Of a stretch of DNA of 64,000 nucleotides, positions 51,406 to 62,707 are shown piece after piece. Made by a program: the position numbers and the translations under genes. Position 1 is the stretch's first letter, and each line of letters begins with the position of its first letter. Origin of the DNA: Harmothoe impar (Eukaryota; Annelida; Polychaeta; Phyllodocida; Polynoidae); contig OX381710.1 of the NCBI GenBank assembly GCA_947462335.1, positions 67,079,303-67,143,302 of the forward strand, in the 5' to 3' direction. The notes beneath the pieces are model-generated. The model had not been told where the DNA came from and did no database searches. It was given only the letters and a program-made list of their open reading frames with translations.

Positions 51406-52713
51406 ATGGCTTACGTACACGAGAGCAGTAACGAGTGCGTGCTCTCTGAGCTCGACCTGCACACCGTAGCGCCGACTCAGACTACTATCTTAAAGTCGTC
51501 TTTCCTGGGGATAGAAACAAAAAACTCTTTAGAGGATGGAGGTAACATAAATTTCACCATCAACAAGTCGCAAGAGTACACAGACCTGAACGAGAATTAC
51601 CTTCATCTGGAATGTCAAGTGCTGAAAGCGAACGGAGCGGCGATCGAGGACACCGACGCGGTAGCTCCGGTGAACAACTTGGCTCACTCGCTCTTCAAAG
51701 ACGTCCAAGTCTCCATCGGCGGTTTCAAAGTGTCTGGCAACACCGAGACCTACCCTTACCGAGCTTACTTGGAAGGGTTACTCAACTACAACAAAGACGT
51801 GAAGGACGGCGTCATGAGCGCCCAGGGGTGGCATGAAGATACGCCGGGTCAGTTTGACACGTTGACTGACGCGAATGCGGGGTACAAAGCGCGCAAGAAG
51901 CTAATCTCCAACAAGCGCTTTTCGCTGATGGCGCGACTGCACTTTGACCTGGCTCATCAACCGAAGCTCATCGTTGGAGAGACAGAAATCAATCTCACTC
52001 TGAAACAAGCGGCGCCCTCTTTCTATCTGATGTGCGCCGCTGACGGAGGCTACAGCTTGAAGATCTACAAAGCAAAGCTCTACGTGCGACGCGTGCTGGT
52101 GGCGGACGCTGTAGCGGAAACGCACGAGAGAGCGGTGATAGAACACGGGGCCTTCGACTACCCGGTGAACAGAGTGGAGGTGATGACGTACGCCATCCCT
52201 CAAGGTAACAGAGATCACAGCTACACGCACTCCAACACAGGCCAGCTTCCCAAGTCGATGATGATTTGCTTCCTTGACCACGACGCCTTCAACGGTAGCT
52301 ACACCAAGAACCCGTTCGAGATGAAGCATTACGACATCAGCTCGCTTCAAGTGATAGTGAACGATCAGAAAGTGCCGAACGACGCCTACGTGCCCGACTT
52401 TAAGACCAAAGCGGCCGTGAGAGAGTACTTGGCGCTACACACGGAAACGGGGATGTACGAGGGCGCGCGCTCCTGCGGTATTTCATACGATCAATTCCTG
52501 AACGGTTACACGGTGTTCCCCCTCGACTTAACCCCAGACAGATCGCACGACGGGTGTCGCGTGAACCTTATAAGAGCGGGTCAGCTGAGGGTGGAAGTCA
52601 GTTTCCGCTCGGCGCTACAAGCGACAACAACGGTGCTACTCTACTTGGTGTACGACAACGTCGTCGAGCTGACCCGAGATCGACACCCCATCACCGACTA
52701 CCACATGAACTGA
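51406..52713 (+). CDS. Major capsid protein, hexon-like double jelly-roll
   Basis: The 435-residue protein matches metazoan Polinton hexon-like capsid proteins in order of motifs: SELDLHTVAPTQTTILKSSF, NLAHSLFKDVQVSIGG, YPYRAYLEGLLNY, RLHFDLAHQPKLIVG, then GQLPKSMMICFLDHDAFNGS, KNPFEMKHYDISS, NGYTVFPLDLTPD and LRVEVSFRSALQATTTVLLY. Length is normal for the animal Polinton form, and the frame is intact. It would assemble as trimers into the shell around the packaged element. It has its own promoter-like sequence at 51344. Confidence 0.94.
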   Translation: MAYVHESSNECVLSELDLHTVAPTQTTILKSSFLGIETKNSLEDGGNINFTINKSQEYTDLNENYLHLECQVLKANGAAIEDTDAVAPVNNLAHSLFKDVQVSIGGFKVSGNTETYPYRAYLEGLLNYNKDVKDGVMSAQGWHEDTPGQFDTLTDANAGYKARKKLISNKRFSLMARLHFDLAHQPKLIVGETEINLTLKQAAPSFYLMCAADGGYSLKIYKAKLYVRRVLVADAVAETHERAVIEHGAFDYPVNRVEVMTYAIPQGNRDHSYTHSNTGQLPKSMMICFLDHDAFNGSYTKNPFEMKHYDISSLQVIVNDQKVPNDAYVPDFKTKAAVREYLALHTETGMYEGARSCGISYDQFLNGYTVFPLDLTPDRSHDGCRVNLIRAGQLRVEVSFRSALQATTTVLLYLVYDNVVELTRDRHPITDYHMN

Positions 52714-52742
52714 AGACAAGACGGCGGTACTTGGCGTATCGT

Positions 52743-53187
52743 ATGAACACGCTTGAAATAAGCAGAGTGTTGAAGGAAAACGTTCACACAAAACATCGTT
52801 TCCTGGGTGTTTTCTCTTGTGACACTATTCCGAAGCACCCTATCAAAGACACTTGTTTCGTGAGCAACACAGATCCGCAACATTTACCAGGTCAGCATTG
52901 GGTGGCGTTTTACGTGTCGAGCACGGGTGAAGTGTACTACTTTGATTCCTTCGGCTTACCGCCGCTGAGTGCGGAGTTCTTGTCTTTCGTGGAACGCTCT
53001 GCTCCGTTCAAGTGGCAAAGAAACCGCATTCAACTACAAGACACTTCTGCTGACACCTCATTGCGTTCATTTCCTAATTGAAGCATGTCGAACAAGAAAC
53101 CCCAAGAAGTGCGTCATGCGCATGAGCAAAATCCCAAAGCTGAGCGACCGGGCCGTGAGTCAGAAGCTATCGATGATGCTGTTGTGA
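52743..53187 (+). pseudogene. Adenain-like capsid maturation protease, frame broken
   Basis: From the ATG at 52743 (MNTLEISRVLKENVHTKHRF) one frame carries the family hallmarks up to about 53055: the catalytic-type histidine in GQHWVAFY and the acidic partner in YYFDSFGLPP, then the IQLQ segment. It stops at 53081. The expected continuation (CVHFLIEAC) is in the +1 frame and ends at 53187. The CG dipeptide that normally carries the nucleophilic cysteine just before this motif is visible in neither frame, so bases appear lost near 53050-53062 and the enzyme is probably inactive. It belongs to the C5 cysteine protease group by recognition of these motifs. Confidence 0.82.
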
Positions 53188-53384
53188 CGGGTTGTTGCGA
53201 TGGTGGCCGTTTCATGGAGGCAAAGATTCTCTGCCTTGCTGAAATGGTGTTGGATTTATCCAAAGTCGTGCAATGTCTATTGGAGAGAAGTCGTCCGGGG
53301 TGTGGTGGTGCGAGTGACGGCGGCGTGAGACTTTGCGGCCTGTTGAGTTGCTGCAAATCGAAGAAGCAAGCTAAAAAAGCATAA
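53085..53384 (+). CDS. Small ORF at the 3' end of the virion block, unknown
   Basis: The 99-residue frame begins MSNKKPQEVRHAHEQNPKAE, has a hydrophobic helical middle (AKILCLAEMVLDLSKVVQCL) and a Cys-rich, basic end (LCGLLSCCKSKKQAKKA). It lies directly behind the protease stop and overlaps the out-of-frame protease tail by 103 bases, so one of the two is probably not translated as shown. No family is recognised. Poly(A) signals follow within 40 bases. Confidence 0.4.
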   Translation: MSNKKPQEVRHAHEQNPKAERPGRESEAIDDAVVTGCCDGGRFMEAKILCLAEMVLDLSKVVQCLLERSRPGCGGASDGGVRLCGLLSCCKSKKQAKKA

Positions 53385-53413
53385 ACTTGTGTGTTTTTTC
53401 TGATTGAAATGAA

Positions 53414-53426
53414 AATAAAGAATAAA
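53414..53426 (+). terminator. Polyadenylation signals at end of virion block
   Basis: Two AATAAA hexamers (53414-53419 and 53421-53426) follow the last rightward ORF and are followed by a T/GT-rich stretch, as expected for a shared 3' end of the rightward transcripts. Confidence 0.65.
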
Positions 53427-53463
53427 ATGAAAAGAAAAGAAATTATCTTGTTGTGTTTTTATT

Positions 53464-53685
53464 TCTATATATAAGTTACATAACTTTTTTTTGTTTGTTT
53501 GTTTACAAACAGTCACGTGTCACGTGGTGTTGTTTACAAACAAGAGAGCCACGTGGTGTTGTTTACAAACAAACCCTAAGTAGGTCACGTTACCCTAGTT
53601 ACCAGAATGCCAGCTTCTGATTGGCTGAGCCTAAGTAGGTCACGTGACGTAAGTATAGTCCCGTTCCGATACATACTATACTACT
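53464..53685 (-). repeat. Element B right terminal inverted repeat (shortened)
   Basis: It mirrors the left repeat from the GTTTGTTTACAAAC block through CACGTGGTGTTGTTTACAAA and TAGGTCACGTGACGTAAG to the outer 32 bases. It lacks the ~201-bp segment 43487-43687 of the left end and carries a small insertion near its inner edge. Confidence 0.92.
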
Positions 53686-54591
53686 AAGGACCAGCTACAT
53701 TTTTGGAGGACCAGGTAGCCACATATCTGAGGATTTCTGCATTTTTAGTATAGAGGAGTTTTTTTCATTAGAAATACATTTTATTTGTTATCTTTTATGA
53801 ACAAATCAGGATAGATATATAGTTTAACACTGCATATTGACAAACATATTTCTGCTTTAGAAGCCCAACTAAATTCTTCTAGTTCAGCAAAGTCCAACAT
53901 GTGACTGGACATTCGGTCCTGCTACACTTGTAAATCTGCTGGACCGGTGGCATTTTAGAAGGACATTGCCACTGGCCTGCATGTTTTCGTAAAGACTGCT
54001 ATAGTTCAGTATGTCCTTTTGTCAGTATTGGTGCAAGATTTCAGCCCTGTTGAATAACTCCAGGGTACTGTGTTCATGAAATATACAGTTGAGGTATTAC
54101 ATGATTATAATTGTAATTCATTGCATTCTGATCGAATAATAAACAGATAAATAGTCTTATCAAACCAATTTGATCTAGAATGGAAAGAGAAAAATATAAT
54201 GTATATATTTCCGATATTGTTTAACCAAAAAGTATGAATCCACAAAAGTTGTCTTTTACATACATCAAAGCAGACAGTTTGCGGCAGAGATACAATGGGC
54301 CTTCCGACCCCAATAAGGTAGATTATGGCAGGGAGCAGGGTTTCCATGCTATTGACTGGTACCCCGGTAGCCATAACGACTACAATGGGCATACATTGCT
54401 TTATAACAGACAGGTAGGACGGGGCCTGTTAATGTACCTTACATACGCTACACCCCGCCTCCAATGTCCAGCATTAGAATGCTGTCTATTTAATTGTGTA
54501 GTCGGGGACTAATAAGTAAGTTTCATTATACAAGGACAGAATACAGTGTTAGATAAGGCTGTGTCTCACCAAATTATGACCGGGTGCAACC

Positions 54592-54840
54592 TACACTCAA
54601 AAAGTAAACTTGTGTCCAGACTCTTCAAAGTGACGATCATAAAATAAACAAGTCAAAAACTCGTCTAAGTGACAAGGAGATAAAAGACCCACTTAGCATG
54701 TGCCAGCCCAAAACCCGACATTTTCCAGCTCCAGATTCTATTTGTGGGATGGTAACCTGATAGGTTAAACAACTTTTGACTCGTTTATTTTATGATAGTC
54801 ACTTAGACGAGTCTGGAGACAAGTTTACTTTTTCAGTGTA
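54592..54840. mobile_element. MITE with TACACT...AAAGTAAACTTGT ends, copy 2
   Basis: The ends TACACTCAAAAAGTAAACTTG and its near complement enclose the inverse of the interior at 35196-35438. The two copies are clearly homologous over their full length. Confidence 0.9.
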
Positions 54841-56496
54841 TTACCGGCTATGAATGCAGTGAGCCGTCTAGCCAGTGCTGCATTTTAAATGCATCATGCC
54901 GATCGATCCTCATGGCGTGTATCAGAACTGTAGGGGCGGCATGATGCATGCATGCAGCACTGGCGAGTAGTTTACCTGCAACTGGGCCGCATTCGTGCAT
55001 CATGACAAACATCATAATGACAGTGAAAATAGTGCAGTAAAGCACTGTGCGGCACTTAAAGGGTTAATGTCGGAAGGCAATAGGAAATGACATAATCGGT
55101 AATGTGAGTTTTGGAGCTGGATATACTGGTCATGAACCTGATGATACCCTACACTAATGGCTCTATCCTTAATGGCAGCTATACACAACCCAATAATAGA
55201 CAGGGTCTGGAGCTTAGGCCAAAAAAAAAGAAGGTTTGTCTCAGGTCACCCGACCGACCCTATGAAAACAGGGCCGACCATACGTTTTTTTATGCAATTT
55301 TGAAGAAATTTTTCGTATTTTTACCCTTTTTTGGTCAATTTTGGGGTCTTCGGAAAGGCTGGCTAGTACTCTCATGTTAAAAGAAAAAAGTAGAAAAAAA
55401 ATCGACCTACCGACCCTACAATTTCTAGCAATGTTACCTGAAACAAACTTCTTTTCTTTTTGGCCCTAGTCCACTTTAACCATTAAAGACCACGTGATAC
55501 AGTAATGCTCCATGTTGAATTGTCCTCATAACGCACCAACTCAGCGCCATCTAGTAACTTATGGCACTACATCACAGCATCATGCCGACCCTTCCAGATT
55601 GTATGGTCGGTATGAAGCATACATACTGGACAGGAGAGGGATGCATTCATGCATCATGATGACAAAAGGGTTATTAAGTCAATTAGAGCAGTATGCTAGG
55701 GGTGATTGGCCATTGAAGAAGGAGTGGTATAGCATTACCAGCCGAATCCAGACTGTCTGGCTCACCTGTTCTGGGAAGTAATATAATTCAGTTTTGTCTG
55801 GAAAGTTTTGTCCATCAAGTGTCGCACAGTTAGGATTTGTTCATTGAGTTCTGCTCTATGGGTCTAGAAGTTCCATTCGATGTCTGATTTAATCGGTGTT
55901 TTTACACTTGAGTTTAGTAAATAGTAAATGAATAATGATGGTGACCTTATGTTATTGCCCGAGAATGATGGGACTTCCTCTTTTGGATAGATGTTGTCAT
56001 TCAATTTTCTTCACTTGTTCTATTTTGGTTTGTACTAGGTCCTCAATTTCAATTTATAAATTAGTTTATTTTACTGAATATTCAGTCTCCAAATGAATGC
56101 ATATATCAAGTATACAATCAGCCGGACAAAGACGGCATATATTGTCCACAATTAATTGACTTCTATATAATATTATAAACACATTAATATTTTTCACAAT
56201 GCCATCCTATAACTTTTTCCTGAAATATGTTCTACTTCCACAGCTGGTATTATGGATTGCTGATTCTACTTCTAGAATATTCTCCAAACAATTACAGAAA
56301 GTATGCGATATTGATTCCAAACCTTTCCGTGATAGAAGGGGTTTGTATGCATTGTTTTTTATTAAGACCAATTTAATTTAGTGACAGTTGTTAGGCTCAT
56401 TCCGTCAGGTTTAGTTCTCAAATGCCCAGCAATGACAGTTTGCCCGAGCTTGATCAAACAAAGACATTGTTTCTATCTTGCTGACTTCCATACCCA

Positions 56497-56746
56497 TACC
56501 CCTTTAAGGACGGCATATTGCTAAAAGATGACATTTGTCGTCATGATGCACCGATATAGCCCCGGCGAGTCACTCGCCGGGGTTGCATTGGGGCATCATG
56601 CTCACCCCACGGGAGTGTCTCAACCTCATAAGGTCGTCATGATGCTTGAGTGCAGCACTGGCGAGTTGGTCGCCAGGGCTGCATTCATGCATCATGACGA
56701 CCAAGGCTATGATGCGTTAAGGCATCACGCCGTCCTTAAAGGGATA
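56497..56746. mobile_element. TTAACCC MITE family, degraded ends
   Basis: The edges ACCCCTTTAAGGACGGCATA and CGTCCTTAAAGGGAT lack the outer TTAA. The interior keeps both hairpin words (GGCGAGTCACTCGCC and CTGGCGAGTTGGTCGCCAG), so it is a member of the family described at 37416. Confidence 0.8.
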
Positions 56747-59700
56747 CATACATCCTGATATTGGCACGGTGCGGCATGAGTAATCATCACAACCAGGCCG
56801 TATTGTGAACGGTAGTGTGGTGACTCAACCATATGTACATATTTGTCTGATTTACAAAGCAAACTCAGGCGCGCGTCCGGGAGGTTTAGGAGACCAAACC
56901 CCATCCCTTCCCACTCCTTTTGTTATAATTGACTTAAGATTTTCCTAATGAAATTTCGATTCGCCGCGAGTCCCTGTGTGAACCTCCCTAGTACTTTAGT
57001 GTCTAATGGACCACCCCACTCCCTCTTTAAAGTTCTGCTCCTTGTTACCTCCGGGGGAATCCCTCTTTAATTGATTCAAGTTATTATTATTTTGACACAT
57101 ACTCTAAATGCCGCTGTACATGGCTGTCTTAACCCGCAATGGTTTGTGCTTTAAGACGTAACAACAACAACACCTGAGACTGATATCTCCAGGGGGGGAT
57201 ACAGAGGGGGGGGGGTGGGAGTCCCGGGGGTCCGACCCCCCCCCTTTTGGAAAAATATTTAGATTTTTTTAATGAACATTTGATCCGCCGCGAGTCATGG
57301 CGCGTCACTTTTCGTTACTTTGGTGTTTGGTGGACCCCCCTATTCAAATTCCTGGGTCCATCCCTGATCTCCTCCAGGTGGTTCTACTGTTGGTCACCCC
57401 CCCCCCCCTACCTCGCCCTCCCCCGATGGCACCTGTTGATGAGGGGTATGGCTGTACACGGTACAAGACCCAGGGGCAGGCATTGATTCAGACACACACA
57501 GGGGGCCGTCACACCACCACCAGGCTCCACTCACACTGCACTCATACAAACTGTATCTGGCTGCTGATCGCATCTTTTATAAAACAAAATTTAATCGTTT
57601 TTCTTCTTCTTTTCTAATATATTATTGTTTTATATTGTGCAAAATTGTCATATGTATATTTTTTCTCCATCTGTCTATCATTGTATGTCAATTGACTGTT
57701 CTCTTGAAAGCACTGATTACTGAAACTTTGTGATATTCGTATATTGGATTTATTACACAGGACACGTAAAGATTGTCTATAATCGCATTATAAATTTGTT
57801 GAAGACAATAAACTGATAAAACTATTTTCCAAACTAAAATTGATACACATGGTATTTTACAAGTACCTTTCAGAACAAAACTTGACGGAACAAGCCCACC
57901 AGCTGTCACCAGTTGAAATTAGTCATTATATTACCCCTTTTATACAGGAAAGGTTTGGAGTGTCGATTGCACATTCTCTGCAATTATATTGATGATATTG
58001 ATTTTTAGATGTAGAAGCATTAATAATGAAGGCAAATTCCAGAGGTGAAACTAGAAAACCTTTATAGGTGTATTACTGGTATTGACTATCATAAAATTAT
58101 GTCAATATTTTACAGCCCGGCTCCATAATGACAAATGACCATGAGGCATTGAGATATCATGCTGTCCTCAGCCCTATTTGAGGGTCGTAAAGTCCTTTGA
58201 TATATTTTCCCGCAGGAGTAATGATGCATGAAGGCAGCCCTGATTAGTTTACCTTCCAGGACATCATGGTCTCCGTATCCCCTTATGGTCCACATAGTGT
58301 ACATATTTATCATACATGTAACGCCCCTCTAAGATTGATACACTTCTAAGGGCTATTAATTAATGACGGCAGCGCTTTAACATTCTATCTCTGTTGGCTG
58401 CATCAAGTTCACCAAGCGGTCATCAAAGTGCACCCCTAGTAGTGTGAACGCAGCCTTACACGGGATCAGACGTCTCAGGTAGTGGGACCACGCCTGCTGC
58501 CCACCTGCCCAGGTATGCGGCAGCTACCTGCTAACACACCTGTAGATTACCCACTGGAGGAGGTAGGCGTGGTACCTTACCTGTGTGGGAGGCTGCAGGA
58601 GGCGGCCCCGCCTCACTCAGTAGGAGCAGGAGAGCCGGCCAGGTAGGACACCCTCCAGTACTAGTGGTAGTGGTAGGCAGGTAGCAGGGGCTGCTGGAGC
58701 ATAGGACGACGACGTCACCTGCAGGAGGAGGTGGGTGTGGTCGGCAGGTGCTGACCAGGCACTGACCACACAGCTTACCTACAGGAGGAGGCAGTGGACG
58801 TGTGGATACCCCAGCACCAACCATGGACCAGGAGGTCCTGCCGTGAGGCTGCCCACCCCTGGGGGATGCTCAAAGACTCTACTACTCAGAAAACACAAAG
58901 AAGGAGGAAAAACGCAAGAAAAGTTGCAAGAAGCAAGAGCAACCAATTAGGACTATCTGGACGCTACTTTGGGGCTGCTTCAATTGCTCCTGCACCCCTT
59001 GTACATGATCATATTCCAGTCCTTTATTGTGATTGCGGCACCCTACAGTGGTTGTGTGCTATAATAGCAGAGAAAAACGCAAGAAAATTTGCAACCAAGA
59101 GCAACCCATTAGGACTATCTGGACAGTACTTAGGGGCTGCTGCTTCTGCACCCCTACATGATACTAGACACTAGTTCAGGCTTTCCCAGCCTCAGGTCGT
59201 GTCACCCTACAGAGGGTGTGCGCTGTAACAGCAAAGGATGCCTGTCGGGATGCCCCCCTCACTGCCCCCTGCTACAGGACGCCCCCTGGACGGAGCGCCA
59301 CCTGACAGGGCTACTGCCCCCTAGTGGTCACACCCAGAAGTAGCAGGGCGTGGCACCTGGACCAACAGGACTACTGCAGGCCCTGTGTACCTGTGAGCTG
59401 CTCACCTTGAGCTACTCACCACAACTCTACCTACTCTACCTACCCTACCTATTGAGCTGCTCAACAGTAGCTGTAGCTCACGCCCCTAACCACCACCACC
59501 TACATGACACTACTACGTATACAGAACCACGTGTAGAACAACTCCTCAATAGCTCATCCTAAAGTGACATATACAGAGATATTCAGCAGAACACCATCGT
59601 CGTCAAGTCTCAACCCTCCCAGCAGCTGTAATACTAACAGCAGCCGCTACCCCAGGTTGGACTGTTAAGGACCCACACTCATACCCATACATTCAGGTAA

Positions 59701-59791
59701 AGGTCATGACACTCTTTAACTAAACCAACTTCATAAAACAAAAAGCACCCTCTGTCTGCCTTTGTCTTGGTTCCTGCCCTCGTATCTGTCC

Positions 59792-60100
59792 TTTTATTTC
59801 ATGTGGAGAAGCAAATTCACCATTGTTTTTGTATGGGAAGGGCCGTTCTCCACACCCCCATGGAGAAACTGGATCTCATTTTCCACGGCTCGATTCTCCA
59901 CAGTATAGCTGAATGGAATTAATCAATATTCACATGAAATAAATACAGAAATCCACCCAGACCAGTCTTAACTCCTGGTTTCTCCACGAGTGGGACCTTG
60001 GATGGTATCACACTCGGCTGCACCTCGTGTGATACCACCCAATGTCTAACTCGTTGAAAAACCTGTCGTTCAGACAGATAATCGTGGACCTCTGTCTATG
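59792..60100 (+). repeat. Dispersed repeat, copy 2 (pair with 3454-3763)
   Basis: It matches 3454-3763 in order of words and orientation across about 310 bp, with many substitutions. See that entry. Confidence 0.7.
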
Positions 60101-60727
60101 TATCTGTCACTGTCTCTCCGTCTCTATGTCACACTATCAACAGGAAACAGAACTGAACTAATATCAAGTGCACTGAATGAATTAATGACGAGCAAGTCGT
60201 GTATATAATTGACCAATTAGGAAAACTGGCTATATAATGAAATACTTGGTATTCATAGGGAGTGGTCATTTAGCAACAACAAGTGGCTGGTGAATTTGCT
60301 AGAAATCTCACCCGCGTCCCCTTTGTTTAATAATGACCACTCACTGTTTGGTAATGACCCATACTCATAGCTGATACATACAGGTAGAACTAAGCATAAT
60401 AATTGTTATTAATCAAATTGATAATGATTAATTAATAGATATGGGTATATTAAAACACCTACAGGTAAAACTAATATGATACCCTATAAATAAACACTTA
60501 AAGCCCGATGTATTTTTGTTAGCTGGATTTCCCGGTAAATAAAAAAACACGTTATACAACGTTATAATAACGATTCTCTATGTCTCTCTGGTGTGGCAAA
60601 ACGTTATATTACACGATATTTTGAAGAAAAATAATAAAATGTTGTTAGCTGGGATGGGAGTGTGTATAGTACAAACATTGACTTAGGATTTAGTGCGTTA
60701 GTGAGCCACATTCAATTCATGTCTATG

Positions 60728-60801
<74 letters not shown>

Positions 60802-60827
60802 CATATACATATATATATATATAAATA

Positions 60828-60878
<51 letters not shown>

Positions 60879-60893
60879 TATACATATAATATA
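60728..60893. repeat. Long (TA)n microsatellite
   Basis: TA dinucleotides with a few GTATATACATATACAT interruptions. Open frames through it are artefacts. Confidence 0.97.
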
Positions 60894-61849
60894 TATCAAT
60901 AATTGATGAATATAAAGTAATTGATAACAATGCGCGGAGTACTAAGAGGGTGCTTCTGTACACCTGACATAATATTCCATTAGCCTCGTATGTAATACTA
61001 TCGCATGACATACATATCGGCGGTACCTAGCTTTATGCAATTGATACATTCTATATTACAAAACTATATATGCTAACGGAAATACCATGTGTAGGTGTTA
61101 TTTGCTAAGCAATGTGTAATGGTATTTTATTGATTCAACATCAGATTGATCACAATGTCCACCAGGTGTTAAGTATACCAATGTTATATCATCTAACCTC
61201 AGTCAGAGAAAGACACAGACAAAACACCTGAGCACCTGTTGCAATGCTGGGAGTGTGTGTGTGAGGGGGGGGGGGCTATAACTAGATGTCCCAAGCCTAT
61301 GGGGCCCCGCCCCCTCTCCCACACTCACACCCCCTCCTATAAAATAAAGTCGCAGCTGTTCTTTGTTGGCAACGTATCTTTTATCTACTCATCAAGGGGG
61401 CTGCCCCCACTCATAAAATAATGTGTAAGCTTAACCCCTTACGATAGGATGAATGAACACAATTGTGACATCACTTCTGAAGTCCCCACTCCCTACTAAT
61501 GTGAGTATACGCTCATCACAATACCTATCCATACCTTATCCTAAGTGGGTATTCAAGTATGGCTTCATCAGTTTACAGAACAATTGTATGAAGATAGATA
61601 GATCTATGTATAGATCCATTGTAGCATTCAAGTATGACATCATCAGTGGTCAGGAATCTACAGAACAATTGCATGAATATAGATAGATGTATAGATCCAT
61701 TGAAGCTGCGTTGTCTTACCCATAGAAGTGCCCTCCATCCATACCCATGCAAGCGCAGCACATGGTATTTACCATAGCATACAGTATTTGCAAAACGTTT
61801 TCATCCAACGGGACATTTTTGTCCGGCGATTATAAATGTTTCATTTTTT

Positions 61850-61919
61850 AAAGTGAGCCTAGGCAAAGCCTAGCCTGAAGCCACGAAGTGGCTTCAGGCT
61901 AGGCTTTGCCAAGCACTTT
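61850..61919. repeat. Perfect 23-bp hairpin within a small palindrome
   Basis: GGCAAAGCCTAGCCTGAAGC plus CAC (61862-61884) is the exact complement of 61888-61910 across a GAA loop. The outer AAAGTG/CACTTT words also pair. Probably a short palindromic element. Confidence 0.9.
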
Positions 61920-62385
61920 ATGCAGTGGTCGAAATTGATGGGGGATTTGCAGCACTGAAATGGCAGTTTCAATGGCTATTTTCTAGGAAGTTCATTAACA
62001 TTACTTTTGAAATAAATGATATATCATCTTTCATTATGAAGATCTATCACTCACATGAAGAAGGATGGCAAAGAAATTATATCTGTCGCCATCTGTCGTG
62101 ACAGATGTCTACACAATGCTGCAAAAAGTTTGAGAAGGGACAAAATGGCCGACATTGAGTCTATTTTCACATTCTCCTAGCATATGCAAAGTATCTGTAT
62201 GTTCTCAATGCAACTCGACTAAAGCTCTGCATGGAGAGTGTCACAGTGACGTCACAGTCTTAGCGACGCCGCTATGTCACCAAGCAACGTCACTACGTTA
62301 CCTAGCGACGTTACCAAGCAGTGACATCACTTCCTGTAGAGTCCATATTGTGTTTTGGTTTGGATGGACCGGCTTGATACTTGAT

Positions 62386-62707
62386 GTGAAAGTAAGGCTA
62401 AACTCGCCGTGAAAGTAAGGCTAAACTCGCCGTGAAAGTAAGGCTAAACTCGCCGTGAAAGTGAGGCTAAACTCGCCGTGAAACTGAGGCTAAACTCTCC
62501 GTGAAACTGAGGCTAAACTCGCCGTGAAACTGAGGCTAAACTCGCCGTGAAAGTAAGGCTAAACTCGCCGTGAAACTGAGGCTAAACTCGCCGTGAAACT
62601 GAGGCTAAACTCGCCGTGAAACTGAGGCTAAACTCGCCGTGAAACTGAGGCTAAACTCGCCGTGAAACTGAGGCTAAACTCGCCGTGAAACTAAGGCTCA
62701 TTTTGCT
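62386..62707 (+). repeat. 23-bp tandem repeat, 14 copies
   Basis: The unit GTGAAASTRAGGCTAAACTC plus GCC repeats with an exact 23-bp period. Two variants (AAAGTAAGG and AAACTGAGG) are clustered rather than mixed, indicating spread by local duplication. Confidence 0.95.

Larger units (their letters stand above)
43455..53685. mobile_element. Polinton/Maverick (adintovirus-like) element B, 10.2 kb
   Basis: Termini AGTAGTATAGTATGTATCGG and the complement are flanked by a perfect six-base duplication AAGGAC (43449-43454 and 53686-53691). The rightward block 46460-53384 carries packaging ATPase, a small hydrophobic-tail protein, a conserved unknown, integrase, minor capsid, pX-like protein, major capsid and protease. 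This is the virion and integration set of metazoan Polintons. A family-B DNA polymerase, usual in 15-20 kb Polintons, is missing, and two genes have frame breaks. The left 3 kb holds an alanine-rich ORF and an unknown basic ORF. Two clean termini and a perfect target duplication mark a fairly recent insertion. Confidence 0.95.

Noticed and set aside
54234..54512. 92-residue open frame with normal-looking composition
   Set aside because: No motif, no splice or promoter context and no related copy in the window. It is compatible with chance.
58480..59700. GC-richer stretch with CAGGTAGG and GGAGGAGG words that could contain exons
   Set aside because: No frame longer than about 125 residues, no consistent splice pairs and no recognisable protein. 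It is more likely repeat-derived.
60662..61011. Tyr/Ile repeat frames
   Set aside because: They are translations of the (TA)n microsatellite. The same applies to the frame at 18526-18750.
62386..62707. Possible CRISPR-like array
   Set aside because: The repeats are directly adjacent, with no unique spacers, so this is a simple tandem satellite. The 88-bp array at 10646 was rejected for the same reason.
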